From: an uncultured Lachnospiraceae bacterium
GTDB lineage: Bacteria; Bacillota; Clostridia; Lachnospirales; Lachnospiraceae
DNA: 18,654 nucleotides
Assembly (NCBI GenBank): GCA_947177925.1
Contig: CAMWWJ010000023.1
Location: 1 to 18,654, forward strand
Direction of reading: 5' to 3'
Positions 1-6,622 of this stretch are shown here, piece after piece. A model generated the notes under the pieces. It had not been told where the DNA came from. It did not search any database and saw nothing but the letters and a program-made list of their open reading frames with translations. Position numbers and translations under genes: made by a program. Position 1 is the stretch's first letter; each line of letters opens with the position of its first letter.

Positions 1-61
1 GGTATGTATTATTTATCCTATCGGATTTCCTGTCTGCTTTTTTTAAGAAAGGAGTGGGAGA

Positions 62-931
62 ATGACTAAGAAAAGAATAGGAATATATTTGCTGATTACG
101 TTTGGGGCTGTCTGGGGAATGACGATTGGCTACCTTCTTTTTGGAGGAGACTATGAGGACGGGGCAATGGGATTTATTTTAACCTTAAGTATGCTGGCTC
201 CTGCAATAGCAGTAATCATTACAAGGAAAATCACAAAAGAAGGACTTCCGGTTACCGGAGAAAATTCCCTTATGCTGGGGATAGATTTCAAAAATAAAAA
301 ATGGATCTGGTTTCTTCTTGCTTTTATCATACCTATTCTGTATTGGGATTTGGGAACATTGTTCTATTATGCTGTTTTCCCTCAGGCATTTGACCTTACA
401 GCATTAGATGAACTATTAGAAACACTTGGCATTTCAAAAAAACAGCTTATTTTGATTCCCTTTGCAGGAATATCCAGTTCCTTTCTAATTTCCTTTGGCG
501 CATTGGGGGAAGAAATCGGCTGGAGAACCTATTTGTACCCTAAGCTGGAAGAACTTTACGGAACAACAAAAGCAGTTATTATGGGCGGCATTATATGGGG
601 AGCCTGGCATTTTCCGGCAATTTATGCGGGGCATAATTTCGGACATGGATACTTTTTAGAGCCATGGAGCGGTTTTCTTGTCTTTACGATAGATACGATT
701 GCAACGGGCACCATTCTATTTTATATCACAAAAAAGACAGGCTCTGTATGGGCGCCCGCATTTATGCATGCAGCATTTAATACCTTTTCCGGCTTATCTA
801 TACCTGGCATGGCATATTCGGAAGAAAAGCTTTCCGGCATTGCGTTGGAGAGTCCGGTCCGCTTATTGCTTATCACGATACCTGGATTTATTTTCAGTCT
901 TTTTCTTTATAAGAAAATGAAAAAGAATTAG
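62..931 (+). CDS. CPBP-family intramembrane metalloprotease (CAAX protease/Abi family)
   Basis: This is an integral membrane protein of 289 residues. It carries the three conserved stretches of the CPBP (Abi) family: EEIGWR near residue 150, AWHFP near residue 181 and FMHAAFN near residue 236. The glutamate pair and the histidines are the expected metal-site residues. Several hydrophobic segments flank them, including an N-terminal one and one at the C-terminus before a lysine-rich tail. In the family, members either cleave prenylated or hydrophobic substrates within the membrane or act in bacteriocin self-immunity; the substrate here is unknown. The start is supported by AAGGAG nine bases upstream. 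A strong terminator follows at 1008-1040, so it is probably transcribed apart from the next cluster. No bacteriocin gene is visible beside it, although the upstream side is cut off by the window edge. Confidence 0.85.
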   Translation: MTKKRIGIYLLITFGAVWGMTIGYLLFGGDYEDGAMGFILTLSMLAPAIAVIITRKITKEGLPVTGENSLMLGIDFKNKKWIWFLLAFIIPILYWDLGTLFYYAVFPQAFDLTALDELLETLGISKKQLILIPFAGISSSFLISFGALGEEIGWRTYLYPKLEELYGTTKAVIMGGIIWGAWHFPAIYAGHNFGHGYFLEPWSGFLVFTIDTIATGTILFYITKKTGSVWAPAFMHAAFNTFSGLSIPGMAYSEEKLSGIALESPVRLLLITIPGFIFSLFLYKKMKKN

Positions 932-1007
932 CGGTCTATGTGGATTATATCCTTGATTGCCGTAAGGATTACAGTTGGCTTATTCACCAATAATAGAATT
1001 ATTTTAG

Positions 1008-1040
1008 AAATCGTCACTTTTTAAAGGTGGCGATTTTTTT
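1008..1040 (+). terminator. Rho-independent terminator after the CPBP protease gene
   Basis: A 10-bp stem (AAATCGTCAC at 1008-1017 pairing with GTGGCGATTT at 1027-1036, one G-U pair) with a 9-nt loop runs straight into a T tract ending at 1040. It separates the protease gene from the downstream cluster. Confidence 0.9.
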
Positions 1041-1070
1041 GTACCCAAAAGCAGCTGTCATCAAAAGGCT

Positions 1071-1114
1071 ATGCCCAAAAATCCCCAAAATCATGCCCAA
1101 TTTCCCCAAAATCC
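1071..1114 (+). repeat. Two tandem 22-bp C/A-rich repeats upstream of the lysin operon
   Basis: Positions 1071-1092 and 1093-1114 are two adjacent 22-mers that both begin ATGCCCAA and contain CCCCAAAATC; they differ only around the middle. A further CCCAAAA occurs at 1043-1049. They lie between the upstream terminator and the ribosome binding site of the first operon gene, where the promoter must be, yet no clear TTGACA/TATAAT pair is visible. They may be binding sites for a regulator or part of a promoter for an alternative sigma factor; that role is inferred from position only. Confidence 0.6.
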
Positions 1115-1165
1115 CTGCAAAAGTATTAAGATATGCAAAAAAGAAAGCAAAAGGAGGAAAACAGC

Positions 1166-2533
1166 ATGGAACTGGAAATTATGGAAAAGATACTAACCAA
1201 CAACCCCTGCTATAAGGCAGGAAAAAAAATAAAGGTCAGCGGGCTGATGCTTCATAGTGTAGGATGTCCCCAGCCCTCGGCAAATGCCTTTGTAGGGCAG
1301 TGGAATTCTCCAAATGCAAGCCGGGCATGTGTCCATGCCTTTATTGACGGAAATACAGGACAGGTATACCAGACCCTTCCCTGGGATCATCGTGCATGGC
1401 ATTGTGGCGGAAATGCTAATAGCACCCATATTGGGGTGGAGATGTGCGAGCCTGCCTGCATAAAGTACACCCAGGGCGCTTCCTTTACCTGCTCCAATCA
1501 GGAGGAAGCAGGAGCCCTTGTAAAACGTACTTATGAAGCCGCCGTGAAATTATTTGCTTTTCTCTGTAAGAAATACAACCTGGACCCTCTTGCAGACGGT
1601 GTCATTATAAGCCATAAGGAAGGGCATGGAAGAGGTATTGCTTCCGGACATGGCGATCCGGAACACTTATGGAAGGGATTAAACACAGCTTATACGATGG
1701 ACGGTTTTCGAAAAGCAGTAAAGCAGGAAATGGACAAAAACAGAAAGGACTCGCAGGGAGCAGTGCAGCAGCCTGATACCGTCCCTGCCTCCAAGTCCAC
1801 CGCAAAGGACTCCATTCAGCCGGGAGATACGGTAAGAATTGCACCGGATGCAGTTTATTACACTGGAAAGACAATGCCGGACTGGGTAAAAAAGGATCTA
1901 TGGATTGTGAAATCGGTGTCAGGTGACAGAGCGGTAATTGATAAGAATGTCAGTGGAACGAGCTCTATCTGCAGCCCGGTACATATAAAATATCTTGTTG
2001 CGGCGGCAGACGCATTCCGGGAAGCGACACAGGCTTCTCAATCGGAGCAGCCAAAGCCACAGCAGGAGCAGCAGGCCGGAAAACTGCCTGTAGCAGATGG
2101 AAAACTGAGCATTTCCGAAAAGGGAGTGGAGCTTGTTGCCAAATATGAAGGATGCAGGCTTGCAGCTTATAAGTGCCCTGCCGGAGTATGGACAATTGGC
2201 TACGGCCATACCATGGGGGTAAAACAAGGAGATACCCTGCCATCCAATCAGGCAGCAAAGGCACTGTTAAAGGAAGACTTAAAAAAATATGGTGATTATG
2301 TAAATAACTGCCGGAAAAAAGGTCTTATCACTTTTCCCCTGAACCAGAACCAGTTTGATGCCCTCACCTCTTTTACATACAATTGCGGAAACGGCAGCCT
2401 GCAAAAGCTGGTATCCGGCAGGGATGCCGCCACTATAGCGGAGAAACTGCTCCTATATAACAAAGGTGGCGGAAAGGTGTTAGCCGGGCTGACAAAGCGC
2501 AGGCAGGAAGAGAGGGAATTATTTTTAAGCTGA
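1166..2533 (+). CDS. Modular peptidoglycan hydrolase: N-acetylmuramoyl-L-alanine amidase plus GH24 lysozyme
   Basis: This 455-residue protein has two cell-wall-cutting domains. The N-terminal part (about residues 22-195) fits the zinc amidase_2 fold: LMLHSVG (His30), VEMCEP, then ISHKEGHG and GDPEHLW supply the metal-site and catalytic positions. A middle segment (about 212-275) resembles the small SH3-like module of clostridial phage lysins. The C-terminal part (about 310-455) is a GH24 lysozyme with the catalytic spacing E-8-C-5-T in YEGCRLAAYKCPAGVWTIGYGHT-like sequence (Glu, Cys and Thr; Cys replaces the T4-type Asp, as known for some phage lysozymes). There is no signal peptide, so export would need a holin or lysis. 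The start at 1166 is preferred over an in-frame ATG at 1133 because AAGGAGG precedes it. It is the first gene of the cluster ending at 9178. The product would cut both the glycan and peptide links of the wall. Confidence 0.88.
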   Translation: MELEIMEKILTNNPCYKAGKKIKVSGLMLHSVGCPQPSANAFVGQWNSPNASRACVHAFIDGNTGQVYQTLPWDHRAWHCGGNANSTHIGVEMCEPACIKYTQGASFTCSNQEEAGALVKRTYEAAVKLFAFLCKKYNLDPLADGVIISHKEGHGRGIASGHGDPEHLWKGLNTAYTMDGFRKAVKQEMDKNRKDSQGAVQQPDTVPASKSTAKDSIQPGDTVRIAPDAVYYTGKTMPDWVKKDLWIVKSVSGDRAVIDKNVSGTSSICSPVHIKYLVAAADAFREATQASQSEQPKPQQEQQAGKLPVADGKLSISEKGVELVAKYEGCRLAAYKCPAGVWTIGYGHTMGVKQGDTLPSNQAAKALLKEDLKKYGDYVNNCRKKGLITFPLNQNQFDALTSFTYNCGNGSLQKLVSGRDAATIAEKLLLYNKGGGKVLAGLTKRRQEERELFLS

Positions 2534-2577
2534 CGGAAGCATTTTATTTTATAGAATAGAAAGGAAAACTTACCGGA

Positions 2578-3444
2578 ATGGCTTTAGAATCAAATAATCA
2601 AAAAGAAATATCCAGTCAGGAAGAAAAGCAAAGATGGGAGGGCTACAAAGACAGCGATTTTATTTTGCTGGACGATTTGGTATATGCACCTTTACACGCA
2701 CTGGCAAAATCAAACCAGCAGCTTCGATCCCAGATAGTAGATGCCATAAAAAGCATGGGCGTCATTTGCCAGAACGGGCAGGAAGAGACAATCCGCCTTA
2801 ACAATATCAATATTGCGTATGATCAGGTAAGACCGGAGGGGGAAGAGGGCTACAGCGTGGACAATATGCAGATGCAGGTGCCCTTGCTTTCCATCATCCC
2901 TTTGACGAACCTAAATGTGGAAAAGGCGGAAATCGACTTTTCCACAGAGGTAAGGGTGGTAAATGAAGGGAAAGGAGCATGTAAAATCAATGCCCGCATC
3001 TGTTCTCCGGAGCAGCGGGACAGTGATTTCCTGCCAAGGGTTTCCTATAAGATGAAGGTATGCTCCATTCCCGCAACCGAAGGAATCCTTCGCCTGACAG
3101 ACCTTTTAAGCGCCAATCAGGTGGCAAAGCAGCTTGATACCACACCGGTTGCGGTGGACGGCAACTTAGGCTCTGATGATCAGAAGAATTTGTGGCAGGA
3201 TGTGAGTAAGATGAAGGCAAAGGTAAAGAAACTAAAGCAACTTTATCAGAAAATTTCCGACATGATAGACAAACAGGAAAGACTGCAGCAGATCAGCAGG
3301 GATGCCTTTGAAGAGAATACCCGGGAATTTGACAAGGATAAGTATTTGATGGCACAGTCCAATATTACCAACCGGATCATGGAATATCAGGAGAAGATCA
3401 TGAACAGGGAAATTGAATTCGGGCTGAATAAGGATTATGAGTAG
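2578..3444 (+). CDS. DUF2589 domain-containing protein (first paralogue)
   Basis: This 288-residue soluble protein resembles the DUF2589 family (function unknown). The N-terminal region (about 25-75) holds the LVYAPLHALAKSNQQL segment. It is followed by VPLLSIIPLTNLNVEKAEIDF near residue 102, which is the family's typical VPLL-IVPI-NL-V-E-IDF stretch. The C-terminal third (about 210-288) is rich in charged residues and hydrophobic heptads and is likely coiled coil. It shares this N-terminal pattern with the protein at 3728-4864, so the two are diverged paralogues and may form a hetero-oligomer; that is inference. AAAGGA lies about 12 bases before the ATG. It starts 44 nt after the lysin gene and its end overlaps the next small gene. 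Confidence 0.75.
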   Translation: MALESNNQKEISSQEEKQRWEGYKDSDFILLDDLVYAPLHALAKSNQQLRSQIVDAIKSMGVICQNGQEETIRLNNINIAYDQVRPEGEEGYSVDNMQMQVPLLSIIPLTNLNVEKAEIDFSTEVRVVNEGKGACKINARICSPEQRDSDFLPRVSYKMKVCSIPATEGILRLTDLLSANQVAKQLDTTPVAVDGNLGSDDQKNLWQDVSKMKAKVKKLKQLYQKISDMIDKQERLQQISRDAFEENTREFDKDKYLMAQSNITNRIMEYQEKIMNREIEFGLNKDYE

Positions 3445-3697
3445 AAGGGAACAAAAAAGAAGGGAAAAAATAAGAAAGTGTCTGGATTTATATGCTGTGG
3501 AATTAAGGGAAGATTTAAATATAAGGCTGTTTTGTGAGACAGAAGAGGAAAGTTCTATACAGGAACAGGTGCTTTGGATAGAGGATATTACTCTGACGGA
3601 AGTGGTATATCCTGAGAAAAAAAGACAATTCCTGATAATGAAAAAAATCAAGACATGTCTGCTTCATTTTCTTATGACAGTGCAGCGAAAAATATAA
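3437..3697 (+). CDS. Small protein of unknown function between two DUF2589 genes
   Basis: This 86-residue ORF begins inside the last codons of the preceding DUF2589 gene (8-nt overlap), suggesting translational coupling; a short AAGG lies just upstream. The N-terminus is strongly basic (SRREQKRREKIRK), the middle is acidic, and the C-terminus is basic and hydrophobic (KKIKTCLLHFLM). I recognise no family. It fills an otherwise empty gap of about 280 nt in the operon, which supports it being real, but no homologue could be checked. Confidence 0.5.
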   Translation: MSRREQKRREKIRKCLDLYAVELREDLNIRLFCETEEESSIQEQVLWIEDITLTEVVYPEKKRQFLIMKKIKTCLLHFLMTVQRKI

Positions 3698-3727
3698 TTA
3701 TATTTTATTAAGAAAGAAGGTAATTTT

Positions 3728-4864
3728 ATGGCAATTGCAGAACAATTTGCAGGATTAGAAATGGATAAGTTAATTGGCGCCCCTTTGGTGGCAGCAGCAG
3801 ATGCCAGTATTTCACTGGCTAATTCCACAGCGGATTTCATCAATTGCGTTGGATTTGATAAAAATAACAATGCCCGTACCGTAAAATTTATGTATCAGCA
3901 GCGAAGTGTCAATGAAGACGGAACCAGTAACCTGGATGAAATGAAGGTGGATGTGCCGATACTGGCTATCGTGCCCATTCCCAACCTGCAGGTGGATGAG
4001 GTGAATATCCTTTTTGATATGGAGGTAAAGCAAAGTGAGAAACGGGATATGGGCATGGATGTAGGCGCAACGGTAACAGGATCATTAGGCGTGGGATGGG
4101 CAAAAGTCAGTGTCAGCGGAAGTGTCAGTGCCCACAGCTCTCATACAAGAAGCTCGGATAATTCTGCAAAGTATCATGTGGATGTACGGGCGGCCAATCA
4201 TGGCATACCGGAAGGGCTTGCAAGGGTGCTGGATATGATGGCAGTCAATATTTCCCCGTCATTGGTGAATTCCACCATAAAGGATGGAAATGGACAGAAT
4301 CTGGCAGAGGATGCAAGATTAAAGGCAGAGCGTTTAAAAGGGTTGCGTCAGGAAATCAGCCAGATTGAGAAACGCTTAAGTGCAGCACAGGACGGATTGG
4401 ACAATGATATCCGGCAGCTAAAGAAGATTGCTTCTACACAGCAAAATATATACCAGAGCAATATGCTGCGCCTGATAAACTCCTTAAAAAAAGATGAGAG
4501 CAGGGAAAAAGAACAGGGAGATCAGACAGAAATTGTCTATGGGCAGGCTATGGACGAAGTGAACCAGAGCTGGAATATGTTAAAGAATCAGGCGGCGGAT
4601 TTTATTAAAATGCTTGCAGATAATCCGGATACAGGTAAAGAGGGAGTATCGGAGCTTTTTGCATTAAAGGCTCTGAAAGAAGAAAAAGTCATATCATATG
4701 GAGAAGAAGAAAGCTGTTATAAGGCACTGGAATCCACCCAGAAAAATGCAATAGCCTCACAAATCCGCGTAAGCCAGATTGAGACGGAATTGTCTTCTAA
4801 AAAACAGGAATATAATGATGCCATTGCAGGAAAGACCGGGACTGCTGCAGATAGTAAAGAGTAG
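3728..4864 (+). CDS. DUF2589 domain-containing protein with long coiled coil (second paralogue)
   Basis: This 378-residue protein begins with a good DUF2589 match: LIGAPLVAAADASISLANSTADFI near residue 15, then the long conserved stretch VDVPILAIVPIPNLQVDEV near residue 75. A glycine/serine-rich segment (about 110-145, VTGSLGVGWAKVSVSGSVSA) follows, then an extended coiled coil (about 195-340) rich in Lys, Glu and Gln. There is no signal peptide or membrane segment. The start has AGAAGG eight bases upstream. The family's biochemical role is unknown; its place between a lysin gene and a sigma-regulation module suggests a stress- or envelope-linked structural role, which is inference. It is longer than the first paralogue mainly because of the coiled coil. 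Confidence 0.82.
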   Translation: MAIAEQFAGLEMDKLIGAPLVAAADASISLANSTADFINCVGFDKNNNARTVKFMYQQRSVNEDGTSNLDEMKVDVPILAIVPIPNLQVDEVNILFDMEVKQSEKRDMGMDVGATVTGSLGVGWAKVSVSGSVSAHSSHTRSSDNSAKYHVDVRAANHGIPEGLARVLDMMAVNISPSLVNSTIKDGNGQNLAEDARLKAERLKGLRQEISQIEKRLSAAQDGLDNDIRQLKKIASTQQNIYQSNMLRLINSLKKDESREKEQGDQTEIVYGQAMDEVNQSWNMLKNQAADFIKMLADNPDTGKEGVSELFALKALKEEKVISYGEEESCYKALESTQKNAIASQIRVSQIETELSSKKQEYNDAIAGKTGTAADSKE

Positions 4865-4898
4865 CAGAAAGAGATAAGTTAAAAACTGGAGAATGACG

Positions 4899-5174
4899 AT
4901 GAGAGAAGATAAAAAAACAGCCATTACAGACATCCATTACGTCAAGCTGGTCTCCATTGGAAGCGTCAATCCCAACAATCCCCTTTCGGATCAGTCGAGA
5001 GAAGAACAGGCAGCGTTGTTAAACCGCTGCCTGAATGACTATCCGAAGGGAATTATTATAGGAAAGGATATTACGATTGGACGGTATCTGATAGGAGAAC
5101 ATGAGCTGACTATGGAAAAAATCACCTATCATGTGGGGTTTGCAAGGAAGCCTGCATGGGAGGAGGAAACGTAG
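4899..5174 (+). CDS. Small protein of unknown function in the lysin/DUF2589 operon
   Basis: This 91-residue soluble protein has no family I recognise. It contains an alternating Ile/Gly-rich stretch (KGIIIGKDITIGRYLIGEHEL) that looks like beta strands. I place the start at 4899 rather than the in-frame ATG at 4893, because CTGGAGA ends only about two bases before 4893 but seven to eight bases before 4899. It starts 34 nt after the second DUF2589 gene and ends 15 nt before the STAS gene, so it is co-transcribed with them. Confidence 0.65.
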   Translation: MREDKKTAITDIHYVKLVSIGSVNPNNPLSDQSREEQAALLNRCLNDYPKGIIIGKDITIGRYLIGEHELTMEKITYHVGFARKPAWEEET

Positions 5175-5189
5175 AAAGGATGATAGGAT

Positions 5190-5489
5190 TTGAAGATAGA
5201 GGTAACAAGAAATGAAAAAAAGCTGACACTGGCATTAAAGGGAAGGCTGGATACTACTACGGCGTCAAAACTGGAAGAGACATTAAAAGGCAGTCTGGAA
5301 GATACTACGGAGCTATTCATGGACTTTCTGGAACTGGAATATCTGTCTTCGGCAGGGCTGAGAGTATTGCTGGCTGCATCCAAGGAAATGAAAGCAAAAG
5401 ATGGAACAATGGTAGTCTGCAATGTAAATGAAGACATCATGGAAGTCTTTACCATTACCGGATTTACGGACATACTGACAATCCAATAA
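5190..5489 (+). CDS. STAS-domain anti-sigma factor antagonist (SpoIIAA/RsbV type)
   Basis: This 99-residue protein is a single STAS domain. It shows the N-terminal strand pattern with KGRLDTTTASKLEE at about 17-30 and LEYLSSAGLRVLLAA at about 49-63; Ser54 sits at the position phosphorylated in RsbV-type proteins. In partner switching, the unphosphorylated form binds an anti-sigma kinase and frees the sigma factor or other target, and a PP2C phosphatase reactivates it. Both activities are encoded in the sensor protein two genes downstream. The start is TTG at 5190, supported by AAAGGA nine bases upstream; no nearer ATG fits. The gene begins 15 nt after the small unknown gene. Confidence 0.88.
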   Translation: MKIEVTRNEKKLTLALKGRLDTTTASKLEETLKGSLEDTTELFMDFLELEYLSSAGLRVLLAASKEMKAKDGTMVVCNVNEDIMEVFTITGFTDILTIQ

Positions 5490-5509
5490 GAAAAGGAGGC
5501 AGAACAAAA

Positions 5510-6595
5510 ATGAATCCGGAAAAACAGATACAGCTGAAAAATAATAAGGGAGAATGTCTTACATTACGGCTCCGTGAATACCGGCAGGGGGATGAAGGCG
5601 GAATGATTGCCTGTATTCGTGATGAATATGGGGAAACCTATTTTAAAAGAGGCTTTTATCGGTCGGAATACATAAAAAAGCAGGCCGAAGAAGGAAACAT
5701 TACCTTTCTCGTTGCACAGACAATGTCCGGGGAAATTGCAGGAATGTTGATTTTAAAGCAATTTTATCCGGAAGAAGCAATGTGCGAAATCGCTTCCCAG
5801 ATCTTTCGTAAAAAATACAGAGGATGGGGGCTGGCAATGCCGTTTTTTGAATATGGCATGGAAATACTTTTGTCACGCTCCTATTCGGCAGCATATTGCC
5901 TTCCGGTAACATTTCATCCCATTACCCAGGTGCTTCTTTACCGGCTTGGACTCAGGGCAGCAGGCTTTGTATTAAATGTATTTGACATGGAGAAAATCGT
6001 CCATTCTTATCAGAATGGCAGGAACATAAAGCATTCTCAGGCGGTACAGATTATGCCACTTGGAAAAAAGGATGCGGGCATGCTTTATATTCCACGAAAG
6101 CACCAGGCCTTTTGCCGGGCAGTTTATGAAAGTGCAAAAGCAGCATATCAGTTTGCCCCGGAAAAAGAGACCTGCTGTGTGCAAGAGAAAATTCCTGAAA
6201 AAAGCAACATTTCTTATATCAATGATGAAGTGCAGAGCAGCCTGGAAATCAGAATATACTGGGCAGGCCGGGATTTAAAGCAGCGCATTGGAGCCATACA
6301 CGCAAGGTTTCCGTTACAGGGAAAGCAGACCTCCAATATTTTCTTAAACTGTAGTGACCCCTATGCAGTATGGGCATATGAATGCCTGGAAAATATGGGG
6401 TATTTTTTTACAGGATTAAAGCCCTTATGCAGTGAAAAGGAGTATATCATACTACATAATCCGGGAGAAACAGTTATTTATTTTGAAGATTATGCGGTGA
6501 GTGGTGAATTTGCCTCGTTACTTTATTATGTACGTGTATGCTATGAACAGCAGTATAAAATAAAAGATAATTATAAGGACAGTCAAGTACCGTAA
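5510..6595 (+). CDS. GNAT-family N-acetyltransferase with unknown C-terminal region
   Basis: This 361-residue cytoplasmic protein has an N-terminal GNAT fold (about residues 18-160). The acetyl-CoA-binding motif is seen as RKKYRGWGLAMPFFEYG around residue 100, with the R-x-x-G-x-G/A pattern. The last 200 residues match no family I know and are rich in aromatic residues and cysteines. The substrate is unknown. AAAGGAGG lies about 12 bases before the ATG, 20 nt after the STAS gene. GNAT domains next to STAS and PP2C regulators occur in other Firmicute gene neighbourhoods, so it may modify a member of the pathway or bind a ligand; this is inference. Confidence 0.75.
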   Translation: MNPEKQIQLKNNKGECLTLRLREYRQGDEGGMIACIRDEYGETYFKRGFYRSEYIKKQAEEGNITFLVAQTMSGEIAGMLILKQFYPEEAMCEIASQIFRKKYRGWGLAMPFFEYGMEILLSRSYSAAYCLPVTFHPITQVLLYRLGLRAAGFVLNVFDMEKIVHSYQNGRNIKHSQAVQIMPLGKKDAGMLYIPRKHQAFCRAVYESAKAAYQFAPEKETCCVQEKIPEKSNISYINDEVQSSLEIRIYWAGRDLKQRIGAIHARFPLQGKQTSNIFLNCSDPYAVWAYECLENMGYFFTGLKPLCSEKEYIILHNPGETVIYFEDYAVSGEFASLLYYVRVCYEQQYKIKDNYKDSQVP

Positions 6596-6622
6596 TGATC
6601 TACCATACAGAAAGGAAAAAAT

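Noticed and set aside
1133..1168. Earlier ATG at 1133 as the lysin start
   Set aside because: The extra 11 codons are Lys/Gln-rich and overlap the AAGGAGG that properly serves the ATG at 1166.
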